From NCBI RefSeq assembly GCF_036855935.1, contig NZ_JASPFK010000001.1:2172501-2236500 (forward strand): a DNA stretch of 64,000 nt. Reading direction: 5' to 3'. This stretch comes from Sphingomonas sp. LR60. GTDB taxonomy: Bacteria; Pseudomonadota; Alphaproteobacteria; Sphingomonadales; Sphingomonadaceae. Below the pieces are notes generated by a model. It was not told where the DNA came from. It saw only the letters and a list, made by a program, of their open reading frames with translations, and made no database searches. Both the position numbers and the translations under genes were made by a program. Below, in pieces: positions 22,715 through 31,682 of the stretch; position 1 is the stretch's first letter, and each line of letters starts with the position of its first letter.

Positions 22715-23161
22715 ATGGCTCTGTACGAGCATGTGTTCCTTGCGCGCCAGGATCTGGCACAGGCGCAGGTGGACACGCTGGCGGAAACCGCCACCAAGAT
22801 CGTCGAGGAACGTGGCGGCAAGGTCGTCAAGACCGAGACCTGGGGCTTGCGTTCGCTCGCCTATCGCATCGCGAAGAACCGCAAGGCGCACTACGTGATG
22901 CTCGAGATCGACGCACCGGGCGACACCGTCGCCGAGCTGGAGCGTCAGACCAGCATCAACGAGGACGTGATCCGCTACATGACCGTCCGCGTCGACGGCC
23001 ACGAAGAAGGTCCGACCGTGATGATGCGCAAGCAGGAGCGCGACCGTGAGCGCCGCAGCGACCGCGAAGGCGGCCGTGATGGTGGCCGTGGCGAGCGTGG
23101 TGACCGCGGCGATCGTGGTGACCGTGGCCCCCGTCGTGACCGTGAAGAGGAGGCCGCATAA
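22715..23161 (+). CDS. rpsF: 30S ribosomal protein S6
   Basis: A 148-residue S6. The core (residues 1-100) begins [19 protein letters not shown] and binds S18 in the platform of the small subunit. The C-terminal 45 residues are a low-complexity Arg/Gly/Asp tail with [11 protein letters not shown], as in many alphaproteobacteria. ATG 22715 has GAAGG seven bases ahead; the frame is open further upstream to 22628, but that part is not conserved in the family. The stop TAA shares its last base with the rpsR ATG. Confidence 0.96.
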   Translation: MALYEHVFLARQDLAQAQVDTLAETATKIVEERGGKVVKTETWGLRSLAYRIAKNRKAHYVMLEIDAPGDTVAELERQTSINEDVIRYMTVRVDGHEEGPTVMMRKQERDRERRSDREGGRDGGRGERGDRGDRGDRGPRRDREEEAA

Positions 23162-23385
23162 TGGCGCGTCCGTTTTTCCGCCGCCGCAAGTCGTGCCCGT
23201 TCAGCGCCAAGGATGCGCCCCGGATCGACTATAAGGACGTCCGTCTGCTCCAGGGCTTCGTGTCCGAGCGTGGCAAGATCGTTCCGTCGCGCATCACCTC
23301 GGTGAGCGCCAAGAAGCAGCGCGAGCTGGCGCAGGCGATCAAGCGCGCCCGCCACCTGGGCCTGCTGCCCTACGTCGTGAAGTAA
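23161..23385 (+). CDS. rpsR: 30S ribosomal protein S18
   Basis: A 74-residue basic protein with the S18 core [20 protein letters not shown] and the ending [15 protein letters not shown]. It forms a heterodimer with S6 on 16S rRNA. The start codon overlaps the rpsF stop by one base (TAATG), so the two partners are translationally coupled. rplI follows after 12 bp with a good GGAG ribosome site. Confidence 0.98.
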   Translation: MARPFFRRRKSCPFSAKDAPRIDYKDVRLLQGFVSERGKIVPSRITSVSAKKQRELAQAIKRARHLGLLPYVVK

Positions 23386-23397
23386 GGAGAAGAGCAG

Positions 23398-23991
23398 ATG
23401 GATATCATCCTGCTTGAGCGCGTCGAGAAGCTCGGCGGCATCGGCGACGTGGTGAAGGTCAAGGACGGGTTCGCCCGTAACTACCTGCTCCCGAACAAGA
23501 AGGCGCTGCGCGCCAACGAAGCCAACCGCAAGGTCTTCGAGGCGAACCGCGCCCGCATCGAGAGCGAGAACGCCAACCGTCGCGGCGAGGCCGAGAAGGA
23601 AGCGGGCTCGTTCAAGGACGCGCAGATCACGCTGATCCGTCAGTCGTCGAACACCGGCCAGCTCTACGGCTCGGTCGCGGTCCGCGATCTGGTCGAGGCG
23701 CTGGTGGCCGATGGTCACAAGGTGACCAAGAGCCAGGTGGTGCTGGATCGTCCGATCAAGTCGATCGGCCTGTACGACGTCAAGGTGCAGCTGCACCCGG
23801 AAGTCGTCGTGAACGTCAAGGTCAACGTCGCGCGCTCGCCCGAAGAGGCCGAGATGCAGTCGGCAGGTGTCGACGTCATGCAGCAGGTCTTCGAAGAAGG
23901 TCGCGATCAGGGCGGCTTCACCGAGGATTACGATCCCAATGCCGAGCCGGGCGCGACCGCCGAGGCTCAGTCGGACGACGCGCAGGGCTGA
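23398..23991 (+). CDS. rplI: 50S ribosomal protein L9
   Basis: A 197-residue L9. The N-terminal domain (MDIILLERVEKLGGIGDVVK, then GFARNYLLPNKKAL) binds 23S rRNA; a long connecting helix rich in Ala, Glu and Arg and a C-terminal domain follow. The last 50 residues are acidic and extend beyond the E. coli protein (149 residues), as is usual in sphingomonads. It ends the rpsF-rpsR-rplI operon and is followed by a strong terminator. Confidence 0.97.
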   Translation: MDIILLERVEKLGGIGDVVKVKDGFARNYLLPNKKALRANEANRKVFEANRARIESENANRRGEAEKEAGSFKDAQITLIRQSSNTGQLYGSVAVRDLVEALVADGHKVTKSQVVLDRPIKSIGLYDVKVQLHPEVVVNVKVNVARSPEEAEMQSAGVDVMQQVFEEGRDQGGFTEDYDPNAEPGATAEAQSDDAQG

Positions 23992-24018
23992 TCGGCCCTA
24001 CGTATCGCCTGCACGAAA

Positions 24019-24050
24019 AAGGCCCGCCCGGATCGCTCCGGGCGGGCCTT
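24019..24050 (+). terminator. Rho-independent terminator of rpsF-rpsR-rplI
   Basis: A 14-bp GC-rich stem (arms 24019-24032 and 24037-24050, AAGGCCCGCCCGGA and its complement) with a 4-base loop, followed by TCCTTGTT. It lies 28 bases after the rplI stop. The A-rich 5' flank makes it potentially bidirectional. Confidence 0.9.
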
Positions 24051-24115
24051 TCCTTGTTCGGCACCGTCACTTCGGGGGGAACGGCGGTGCCTTCGGGGGA
24101 CTGTAATTAAATCAA

Positions 24116-24196
24116 TTAAGGAACGTTCCAGACAGCGCCGACCACCGCGACCAGCGGAAGGAGGGCAAAAGCGAGCGGCGTGAATTGCTTCAGCAT
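24116..24196 (-). CDS. Candidate 26-residue membrane micropeptide
   Basis: A very short frame, MLKQFTPLAFALLPLVAVVG followed by AVWNVP, with ATG at 24196 and TAA at 24116-24118. It has a plausible ribosome site (AAAGG five bases before the ATG) and a single hydrophobic helix of about 17 residues with a basic N-terminus, as seen in bacterial membrane micropeptides. No adjacent gene shares its strand closely. I do not recognise a family; conservation among relatives would decide whether it is real. Confidence 0.4.
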   Translation of the reverse strand: MLKQFTPLAFALLPLVAVVGAVWNVP

Positions 24197-24408
24197 GGCG
24201 ACCTTTGCGAGCCGTTATCGTTGATGGCAGCACAATCGTCGCGGCAGGCAAAGGTTGCGCGAAGCTGAACAAAATTGATCGGCCCACCGGAATTACTGGC
24301 GCGACGAAGCGAAGCCTTGCGACGGAACAGAGCGGCCCCCGACAGGTTCTTTGCTGGCCAGCCACCATATTCGAAGTGGCTTCAACGTCGATTTGTGGGA
24401 TTACCGTC

Positions 24409-24573
24409 GTGCAGGCCAAGGAGCGGGAACGTCGCGAGCAAGTGAGTACGATGGGACGTGCGCTGCGATCGAGCCTGCGGGTGCCCACCGATACCTATAT
24501 CACTGGCGATATACCCACCTTGTTGACGCTGCTGGCACAGGTCCCTGGCGTTCCGGAGCGCAAACAGGACTGA
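24409..24573 (+). CDS. Small hypothetical protein with weak NepR-like pattern
   Basis: A short frame that can start at GTG 24409 (54 residues) or at the internal ATG before GRALRSS. The segment GRALRSSLRVPTDTYITGDI, continuing PTLLTLLAQ, aligns without gaps to the pattern of NepR anti-sigma factors (G.ALRS.Y..T...V..DF..LL..L). NepR binds the general stress sigma factor EcfG and is displaced by PhyR. No ecfG or phyR gene is nearby, and the ribosome site is weak, so this is a suggestion only. The frame is open back to 24205 without coding character. Confidence 0.3.
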   Translation: MQAKERERREQVSTMGRALRSSLRVPTDTYITGDIPTLLTLLAQVPGVPERKQD

Positions 24574-24583
24574 TCGGTCGCGC

Positions 24584-25657
24584 TCAGTAGCCAAACCGTC
24601 GAGGTGTGTAGCGTTCGGCGTCGAGCCCCACTGACAGCGGCGTGTCGAGCAGAAGTGCTGCACCGATTTGCGCAGCCGCAGGTGCGGTCTGAATCCCGAA
24701 CCCGCCTTGTCCGGCGAACCAGAAGAACCCCGCCTCCGCCATGCCGTAGACCGGCAGCCGATCCGGCGCGAACGATCGCAGCCCGGCCCAGTGCCGCTCG
24801 ACCCGCACGACCCGCCAGTTCACCACCCGCTCAAGCCGGTCGATCGCGATCGCGATGTCGAGTTCCTCGGCCGTGACATCATGCGCCACGACCGGATGCT
24901 CGTCATGCGGGCTGAGCCACAGCCGGCCGCCAGCCTCTGGCTTGAAGTAGAAACCGCCGCGCACGTCGATGACGAACGGCAGCGTCGCGGGTACGGGCGG
25001 GTCGGTCTGTAGCTGCACCATCGTCCGGCGATAGGGCGTGATCCCGATCGGCCGCACGCCGCTGCGCACCGCGACTTCATCGGCCCACGCGCCCGCCGCA
25101 TCGACGAGGATCGTGGCCTCGAATGAGCGGCCATCCTCGGTCTCGATCCGCCACACGCCGTCCCGCCGGACCGCCGACGACAAACGCGCCGAGTTCACCG
25201 TCGAGGTTCCGCTACGTGCCGCCTGCGCCAGATAGTCGCCGTGCAGCCGCGCCACATCGATATAGGCGCAGGTCGGCTCGCTGACCCCCAGCGTCCAGTC
25301 CGCGCGCAATCCGGGGATCAGCGGCTGCGGATCGACCGCCGACAGCGCGACCGGAGTCGCGGCGAATTCGTCGAGCAATGCCGCGATCGCTGCGGCATCG
25401 TCGTCGCGCCCGATATGGACCGCGCCGAGCGGATCGAGATAGCCGCCCACCTGCAACGCCACGCCGGATGCGGTGGTCAGCGGCTGGATGTCCGGCCCGC
25501 CGTAGGTTTCGGACCAGAACGCGGCCGAACGCCCCGTCGCGTGGTAGCCGGGACGCTCCTCCCCTTCGAGCAGCAGCACGCGCGCACGGTCGCCGATCGC
25601 CGCGGCGAGGCTGGCGCCGGCGATCCCGGCGCCCACGATCGCGATGTCGTAGGTCAT
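24584..25657 (-). CDS. FAD-dependent oxidoreductase (glycine/D-amino acid oxidase family)
   Basis: A 357-residue DAO-family flavoprotein. It has an N-terminal FAD motif DIAIVGAGIAGASLAAAIG and GYHATGRSAAFWSETYG, a substrate domain, and a C-terminal GFFWFAGQGGFGIQTAPAAA closing the flavin site. The closest functional types are glycine oxidase and D-amino acid dehydrogenases, but substrate residues cannot be assigned. Its ATG overlaps the stop of the upstream hydrolase by four bases, so the two are co-translated. It is distinct from the hydroxyproline cluster dehydrogenase. Confidence 0.8.
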   Translation of the reverse strand: MTYDIAIVGAGIAGASLAAAIGDRARVLLLEGEERPGYHATGRSAAFWSETYGGPDIQPLTTASGVALQVGGYLDPLGAVHIGRDDDAAAIAALLDEFAATPVALSAVDPQPLIPGLRADWTLGVSEPTCAYIDVARLHGDYLAQAARSGTSTVNSARLSSAVRRDGVWRIETEDGRSFEATILVDAAGAWADEVAVRSGVRPIGITPYRRTMVQLQTDPPVPATLPFVIDVRGGFYFKPEAGGRLWLSPHDEHPVVAHDVTAEELDIAIAIDRLERVVNWRVVRVERHWAGLRSFAPDRLPVYGMAEAGFFWFAGQGGFGIQTAPAAAQIGAALLLDTPLSVGLDAERYTPRRFGY

Positions 25658-26601
25658 GCCGCGTGACGATCGAGGAACGCGTCGATCGCCGCCATCGCGC
25701 GGGCCCGCACCGGATCGGCCTCGCGCAGCAATTCGTGCGCAGCCCCGGCGCCGAACCGCACCAATGTCGCATTCGGCAAACGCGTCGCGACCTGCGCCGC
25801 GGCATGCGGAACGACGAGCCGATCATTGTCGGCGACCAGCATCAGCACCGGCGTCGACAGCGCGCCCAACCCGGGATCGGCGCGCAGCCGTGCGGTCGCC
25901 GCAAATGCCTCCGCCAGCCATGCCCAGCTCGGCGGCCCGAGTCGCAGCTCCGGTTGCGCGGTCAGCCACCATTCCTCGTCGGCGTAGCGCGCGTCGTCGC
26001 CGGTCAGCAGCCGTTGCCGCGGCAACATGCCGGGACGTTCATGGCTTTTCCACGCCGGGCGCGCCGGGTCGCCGATCCGCCGCATCGCCTGCGCCACGCG
26101 CGTCCCCAGCCATGCACCGACCGGTGAGCGCAACCCGAGCATCGGTGCGACCAGCACCACCGCATCGGCGCGGATGACGCCGTCGAGCAACGCGCGCAGT
26201 ACGAGGTACCCGCCCATCGAATGTCCGACGATCACGTGCGGTCCGTCCTGCTGCGCGGTCCAATTGGGCCATACCTCTGCCAAATCGGCGATCAGCGGGG
26301 CGAAATCGTCGCAATGCCCGACATGCGGGTCGACGCCGAGTCGGCCCGACCCACCCTGCCCGCGCCAGTCGAACGCGGTCACCGCCCAGCCGCGATCGTG
26401 CCAATCGCCGAACGCCTCCAGATACTTCTCGATCATGTCGCCGCGGCCGCCCTGGAACATCAGCGCCCCGCGCCCCCGCTCGTCGCGCGAAAAGCGGCGT
26501 AATCGCCATCCATCCGCCGCGACATCGAAGGACAAGCGCGCATCGGCCGGAAGGGCGCGGCGCATCGCGGCGGGATCGGTCGTCATCGACATTGCAGGCA
26601 T
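25654..26601 (-). CDS. Alpha/beta hydrolase, lysophospholipase/monoacylglycerol lipase type
   Basis: A 315-residue serine hydrolase of the PldB/serine aminopeptidase S33-like group. The nucleophile elbow is GHSMGGY, the acid lies in LMLVADNDRLV, and the histidine is in GAAHELL near the C-terminus. The oxyanion region reads ALMFQGGRGDMIEKY. No signal peptide is evident. It probably acts on lysophospholipids or monoglycerides. The start at 26601 has no strong ribosome site and the internal ATGs (MSM) are alternatives. It is divergent from cpaA with a 41-bp gap. Confidence 0.85.
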   Translation of the reverse strand: MPAMSMTTDPAAMRRALPADARLSFDVAADGWRLRRFSRDERGRGALMFQGGRGDMIEKYLEAFGDWHDRGWAVTAFDWRGQGGSGRLGVDPHVGHCDDFAPLIADLAEVWPNWTAQQDGPHVIVGHSMGGYLVLRALLDGVIRADAVVLVAPMLGLRSPVGAWLGTRVAQAMRRIGDPARPAWKSHERPGMLPRQRLLTGDDARYADEEWWLTAQPELRLGPPSWAWLAEAFAATARLRADPGLGALSTPVLMLVADNDRLVVPHAAAQVATRLPNATLVRFGAGAAHELLREADPVRARAMAAIDAFLDRHAA

Positions 26602-26642
26602 GGTTACGGTTTCTCAAACGGTTCCGTCTAGCGCCATGCGGC

Positions 26643-27119
26643 ATGATCTGGGGATTTCTCACATGGTTGCTGCCCACAATGATGGGCGCGCTCCTGCTGT
26701 CGGCAGGGATCCAGGACGTGCGCTCGCGTGAGATCGCCAATTGGAAGAATGCCGCGATCGCGCTGCTCGCCCCTTTGTGGTGGGTCGCGATCGGGCTCGA
26801 TCCGTGGCCGGGGATGGCGGTGCAACTCGGTGTCGCGCTGCTCGTCTTCGCGCTGTTCGTCGGAGCGTTCGCGCTCGGACAGATGGGCGGCGGCGACGTC
26901 AAGCTGATCGGCGCGCAGTCATTGTGGTTAGCGCCGCTGCACCTGCTCGACCTGTTGCTGGCGATGTCGGTGATCGGCGGGGCGCTGACGCTGGCGATGC
27001 TGATCGAACATCGCATCCGGCGCAGCCCCGACGCGATCGAGGTTCCGTACGGCGTCGCGATCGCGATCGCCGGACTTCTCGCGCTCCGCGAACCGCTCCT
27101 TAACCAATTTACCCAATAA
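26643..27119 (+). CDS. cpaA: Prepilin peptidase CpaA/TadV
   Basis: A 158-residue inner-membrane aspartic protease that trims Flp-type prepilins. The catalytic aspartates are D25 in AGIQDVRSREIANW and D85 in MGGGDVKLIGAQ, in the arrangement of the TadV branch, which lacks the N-methyltransferase domain. About five hydrophobic helices are seen. It is the first gene of the pilus operon, 47 bp before cpaB. No Flp pilin gene is seen upstream, although one would normally be close. Confidence 0.93.
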   Translation: MIWGFLTWLLPTMMGALLLSAGIQDVRSREIANWKNAAIALLAPLWWVAIGLDPWPGMAVQLGVALLVFALFVGAFALGQMGGGDVKLIGAQSLWLAPLHLLDLLLAMSVIGGALTLAMLIEHRIRRSPDAIEVPYGVAIAIAGLLALREPLLNQFTQ

Positions 27120-27166
27120 TCACAGTCACACAGCGCTGCCATCGCGGCGCGGGGACAGGGTCTTTC

Positions 27167-28192
27167 ATGGATAGTCGCAAGCTCATTCTGCTGGTCGGTG
27201 CGCTGATGGTCGCCGCGATCACCGCGTTTGCCGCGCGAACGATGCTGGTCGGCTCGCCTGCACCCGAGGCCGCCGCGATGGGGGTCGCGGCCCCGCACAT
27301 CGACGGGCCGGAGGTGCTGGTCGCCACGCGCGCGTTGCCGGTCGGCACGATCCTCGATGCCAGCGCGCTGAAGTTCCAGCCCTGGCCCAAGGAGCTGGTC
27401 GAGAACGCCTATTACATGCGCAGCGGCACCGACCTGTCGAAGCTGATCGGCACGGTGGTTCGCCTGCCGATCACCGCCGGTCAGCCGGTGACGCAGGGGC
27501 AGCTGGTGAAGCCGGGCGACCGCGGCTTCCTTGCCGCCGCGCTCGGCGCGGGGATGCGCGCGGTGACGGTGCCGGTGTCGGCGCAGACCAGCGTCGCCGG
27601 CTTCGTCTTCCCGGGTGACCATATCGACCTTATCCTGACCCAGTCGGTCGAAGGTGACGGTCCGCCGCTGCGCGCCAGCGAGACGGTGATGCGCAACCTG
27701 CGCGTACTCGCGACCGACCAGCGCACCACCGACCAGAAGGACGATCAGGGGAATACCGTCGTCCAGACCTTCTCGACGATCACCGTCGAGGCGACCCCGA
27801 AAATCGCCGAGCAGATCGCGGTCGCGCAGACGATCGGCACGCTGTCGCTGTCGCTGCGCTCGCTCGCCGACAATGCGTCCGAGCTTGATCGCGCGATCGC
27901 CTCCGGCGCGGTCAGCGTCGGCGAGACGCGCGATGCGAAGGCCGAGGAAGCGGCGATCGACCGGCTGGCCAACATGCCGCAGACCGGCAACACCACCTAT
28001 GCGGTCGGTGCGGACGTCTCGCGCTTCCAGCGCCGCACCGCGCCGCCGCGCAACAACGCCGCGGCGCCCGCTCCGTCGATGCCGGGAATGCCGGTGACGG
28101 TCGCCGCGTCCGGAGCGATCCCCGTCGGTCCCAAGGTCCGGATCGCCCGCGGCAACGCCGTGACCGAAGTCTCCGTCGCAGGAAAGAACTGA
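27167..28192 (+). CDS. cpaB: Flp pilus assembly protein CpaB (RcpC)
   Basis: A 341-residue periplasmic protein anchored by an N-terminal helix (LILLVGALMVAAITAFA). Residues about 45-115 are a SAF domain (VLVATRALPVGTILDASAL, QPVTQGQLVKPGDRGFLAAA) and the RcpC domain follows. It is thought to support or gate the secretin channel. ATG 27167 has CAGGG six bases ahead. The stop codon is one base before the cpaC start. Confidence 0.95.
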   Translation: MDSRKLILLVGALMVAAITAFAARTMLVGSPAPEAAAMGVAAPHIDGPEVLVATRALPVGTILDASALKFQPWPKELVENAYYMRSGTDLSKLIGTVVRLPITAGQPVTQGQLVKPGDRGFLAAALGAGMRAVTVPVSAQTSVAGFVFPGDHIDLILTQSVEGDGPPLRASETVMRNLRVLATDQRTTDQKDDQGNTVVQTFSTITVEATPKIAEQIAVAQTIGTLSLSLRSLADNASELDRAIASGAVSVGETRDAKAEEAAIDRLANMPQTGNTTYAVGADVSRFQRRTAPPRNNAAAPAPSMPGMPVTVAASGAIPVGPKVRIARGNAVTEVSVAGKN

Positions 28193-28193
28193 G

Positions 28194-29730
28194 ATGCGCT
28201 CCTCCCTGTTTCATGGCGCGGCGCTGGCCGTGGCGCTGACGGCGGCGCTCGCGCCGGCCGCGAGCACCGCCGCCCCGCGCGCGGCGCAGCGTCCCGCGGC
28301 GGCGACCCGGCCGGTCGTGCGCAGCGGCCTCCCGCCGGTTGGCGTCACCAAGCCCAGCCTCGAGAAGTGGCTGTCGATCGGCGAAGGTGAGCTGATCACC
28401 CTCCCCGCCGCGGTCAGCGAGGTGTGGACCTCCAATTCCGCCGCAGCGGACGTCTATGTCGCCAACCCGCGTCAGATCCACCTGTTCGGCAAGGCCGATG
28501 GCGAGGCCACGATCTTCGCCACCGATCGCAACGGCGCGGTGATCTACGCCGCGACGATCCGCGTCGCGCAGAATTCGACGCAGATCGACCGGATGCTTCA
28601 GGCGGCGCTGCCCGGCAGCGACTTCCACGTCACGCTGGTCGGGCAGATCGCGGTGCTGAACGGCAACGCCGCTGCGCCCGCCGATGCCGAACAGGCGCAG
28701 CGACTGGTCACCAGCCTGCTCAATCCCGGCGTCGATGCGAGTGCGGACAATGCCACGCTCAGGATGTCGGTCATCAACCGCATCAAGGTGGCGACGCCGT
28801 TGCAGGTCAATCTGCAGGTCAAGTTCGCCGAGGTGAGCCGCTCGTTCCTCAAGAACATCGCGAACAACATCACGACGCGCACGCTGGGGAACCGCAATCC
28901 GATGCTCGGGCTCGGCTTCGGCCGGCAGGGCACGATCAACAGCGTCTTGCCCGGCACCGATCCGAACCTGCCGAACGGCGGCACCAGCTTCACGCTGCCG
29001 GCGGTCGCCAATGGTGCCGGGACGTTCAGCCTGTTCGGGCGCCTGCTCGGGACCGACTTCATCAACGCGCTCGATCTCGGCGAGACCTTGGGCCAGGTGA
29101 CGACGCTCGCCAATCCGAACCTGACCGCGCTGTCGGGGGAGACCGGCACGTTCCTGGCGGGCGGTGAAATCCCGATCCCGATCGCGCAGGCGCTCGGCAC
29201 CAACTCGATCGAGTACAAGCAGTTCGGCGTCAGCCTCGCCTACACGCCGACCGTACTGTCGGACGGGCGGATTTCGCTGCGCGTCAAGCCCGAGGTGTCG
29301 CAGCTCGACTACGGCAATGCGGTGTCGGTCGGCAGCGCGCGCGTGCCGGCGCTGACCACGCGCCGCGCCGAGACGACCGTCGAGCTGGGTTCGGGCCAGA
29401 GCTTCATGATCGCCGGCCTGATGCAGAACACGCACAACAACAGCTATACCAAGACGCCCGGCGTCGGCGATCTGCCGATCCTGGGTGCGCTGTTCCGGTC
29501 GAACGGCTTTCAGCGCAACGAGACCGAGTTGGTGATCGTCATCACCCCGTATCTCGTCCGCCCGGTCGACGCCGCCGACATCAAGCTGCCGACCGACGGC
29601 TACAAGGCGCCGACCGATCTCGAACGCGCGTTCCTGGGCAAGCTCGACAGCGGCAATCGCGCCGCCGACCGTCCGAAGCCCAAGCTCGACACCCTGCCGC
29701 GCCGCCGGCGCCGGCTTCTCGATCAAGTGA
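28194..29730 (+). CDS. cpaC: Pilus secretin CpaC (RcpA), C-terminus probably frameshifted
   Basis: The outer-membrane secretin for the Tad pilus: signal peptide, a BON-like domain (DVYVANPRQIHLFGKADGEA), and the secretin domain with VKFAEVSRSFLKNI, ANPNLTALSGETGTFLAGGE and VPALTTRRAETTVELGSGQS. As sequenced, the frame does not stop but reads on through cpaD and cpaE. Another frame gives AGFSIK then TGA at 29728-29730, directly before a ribosome site (GAAGG). GFSIK is the usual CpaC ending. Two lost bases (CCC at 29692-29694 and GG at 29713-29714) would give DTPAAPPAPGFSIK and a 512-residue protein. Confidence 0.88.
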
Positions 29731-29741
29731 GAAGGCTCCCC

Positions 29742-30379
29742 ATGACCTCGCGTCCGCTCCTGATCCTCCTCACGCTCGCCGCCGCGACACCGCTTGCGGC
29801 ATGCGGCGACTATCGCGGGCTGGAAACCGCCCACCAGCCGGTCGTGTCGCACACCGACTATGCGCTGGACCTGCTCGCCGGACCCGATGGCCTGGGCGGC
29901 GGCGAGGCGCAACGTCTGCGCGGCTGGCTCGACGTGCTCGCACCGGCGCCCGGCGCGACGATCGCGATCGACGATCCCGCCGCCTCTCCCGGCGCGCGCG
30001 CCGAGATCGCTGCACTCGCCACCGCGCGCGGGCTTCGTCTCGACAGCAGCGCAGGCCCGCGCGGCGACACCCCACCGGCGGGAACGCTGCGGGTCGTGGT
30101 GACGCGCAGCACGGCGTCGGTGCCGAGTTGCCAGGTGCCCGGCGCCACCGCCAGTTTGGTCAATTTCGACGCCCACACCAGCGGCGCGTTCGGCTGCGCG
30201 ATCAACGGCACGCTGGCAGCGATGATCGCCGATCCGAATGACCTGATCCGTGGCAAGCGCGATGACGGTTCCACGACCGCGATCACCGCCGCCAAGGCGA
30301 TCGGCGTGTGGCGCAAGGCGGCACCGACCGGCGGCGGCGGCGCGGTCGTCAAGGGCGAATCAACCGCGGGGGCCGCTGA
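29742..30379 (+). CDS. cpaD: Pilus lipoprotein CpaD, C-terminus probably frameshifted
   Basis: An outer-membrane lipoprotein of the Tad apparatus, with signal peptide and lipobox TPLAACGDYRG. Conserved CpaD parts include LRVVVTRSTASVPSCQVPG and SAFGCAINGTLAAMIADPNDL in modified form (here GAFGCAINGTLAAMIADPND), then LIRGKRDD. ATG 29742 has AGAAGG six bases upstream. As sequenced it reads into cpaE. Adding one G to the run at 30368-30372 gives the ending KGESTAGGR and a stop at 30377-30379, one base before the cpaE ATG, for 212 residues. Confidence 0.85.
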
Positions 30380-30380
30380 C

Positions 30381-31652
30381 ATGAACGCACCGTGGAAAGT
30401 CGCCGGCGCGGCGGCACGTGCGCCCTTCCTCGCCTTCTGCTGCGACGACAATGCCAGCATGACGCTGCGCGCGGTCGTCGACGAACTCGGCTGGCCGCAG
30501 GAGAACGTCTACAAGGGCGGGCTGCGGCAGGCGGTGCAGACGCTGGCGGTTTCGTCCAGCCCGCAGTTGCTGTTCGTGGACCTGAGCGAGACGAGCGATC
30601 CGCTCGCCGACATCAACAGCCTCGCCGAGGTTTGCGAGCCGGGGACGATCGTCATCGCCGCGGGGCAGGTCAACGACGTCCGCCTCTATCGCGACCTGCT
30701 GGCGAGCGGCATCCACGATTATCTGCTCAAGCCGCTCGGCGTCGATGCGGTGCGCGACGCTTTCGCGTCGGCACAGGCGATGCTCAATTCGCCGCGCTAT
30801 GCCGATACCTCCACGGAGCGCGTCCACTCGGCGCTGGCGGTGATCGGTTGCCGTGGCGGCGTCGGCGCGTCGACGATCGCGACCTCGCTCGCCTGGCAGA
30901 TGAGCGAGGCCGGCAAGCGCTCGACGGCGTTGCTCGACCTCGACGTCCATTTCGGCACCAATGCGTTGGCGATGGACATCGAGCCGGGGCGCGGCCTGAT
31001 CGACGCGATCGACAACCCCAGCCGCATCGACGGACTTTTCCTCGAACGCGCGCTGGTCCGCGCGTCGAACAAACTGTCGGTGCTGTCGGCCGAGGCGCCG
31101 ATCAGCAATCCGATCGTCACCGACGGCACCGCTTACTATCAATTGCAGGAGGAGCTGCGCGGCGCCTTCGACATGAGCATCATGGACCTGCCGCGCGCGA
31201 TGCTGATCCAGCATCCGCACCTGATGGCCGAAGTGCAGGCCGTCGTGCTGGTGACCGACCTGACGCTGGCGGCGGCGCGCGACACGATCCGGTTGCTGTC
31301 GTGGCTGCGCACCAACGCGCCCCAGGCACAGGTCTGCGTCCTCGCCAACCGCGTGCAGCCGGGTGCGCAGCAGGAGGTGACGCGCAAGGATTTCGAGGGT
31401 TCGATCGAGCGCAAGATCGACGTCGTGCTCCCCTACGATCACCGGCTGGCGTCGCAGGCGGCCAAGCTCGGCAAGACGATGGCGGCGGTCGGCAAGGGGT
31501 CGAAGACCATCGCACCGTTGGTCGAACTCGCCGGGCGCTTGCTGGCGGCGACCGGTGACGATCCGGTGCCGCTGAACGGCGGCGCGGCACGCGGCGGCTC
31601 GCTGATCGCGCGCATCGCCGAGCTGATGGCGAAGAAGCCGGCGCGGAAATGA
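30381..31652 (+). CDS. cpaE: Pilus assembly protein CpaE (TadZ)
   Basis: A 423-residue protein that localises the Tad machine. The N-terminal 130 residues form a receiver-like domain (FLAFCCDDNASMTLRAVVDE, LLFVDLSET, HDYLLKPLG). The rest is a MinD/ParA-like ATPase with the atypical Walker A GCRGGVGASTIATSLAW, lacking the usual lysines, which is common in TadZ. LLDLDVHFGTNALAMD and IMDLPRAM are further ParA-like motifs. The ATG at 30381 is placed by the CpaE N-terminus (NAPWKVAG). It should be followed by cpaF, but tadB comes next after 30 bp. Confidence 0.9.
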   Translation: MNAPWKVAGAAARAPFLAFCCDDNASMTLRAVVDELGWPQENVYKGGLRQAVQTLAVSSSPQLLFVDLSETSDPLADINSLAEVCEPGTIVIAAGQVNDVRLYRDLLASGIHDYLLKPLGVDAVRDAFASAQAMLNSPRYADTSTERVHSALAVIGCRGGVGASTIATSLAWQMSEAGKRSTALLDLDVHFGTNALAMDIEPGRGLIDAIDNPSRIDGLFLERALVRASNKLSVLSAEAPISNPIVTDGTAYYQLQEELRGAFDMSIMDLPRAMLIQHPHLMAEVQAVVLVTDLTLAAARDTIRLLSWLRTNAPQAQVCVLANRVQPGAQQEVTRKDFEGSIERKIDVVLPYDHRLASQAAKLGKTMAAVGKGSKTIAPLVELAGRLLAATGDDPVPLNGGAARGGSLIARIAELMAKKPARK

Positions 31653-31682
31653 CGACGCACCCCCTTACCCCGCGGAGCCGCC

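Noticed and set aside
27912..30176. 754-codon minus-strand frame opposite cpaB, cpaC and cpaD
   Set aside because: Antisense shadow; pilus genes on the plus strand have clear signatures.
28194..31652. A genuine CpaC-CpaD-CpaE fusion protein
   Set aside because: Would place an exported secretin and lipoprotein in one chain with a cytoplasmic ATPase; alternative-frame stops and ribosome sites fit separate genes.
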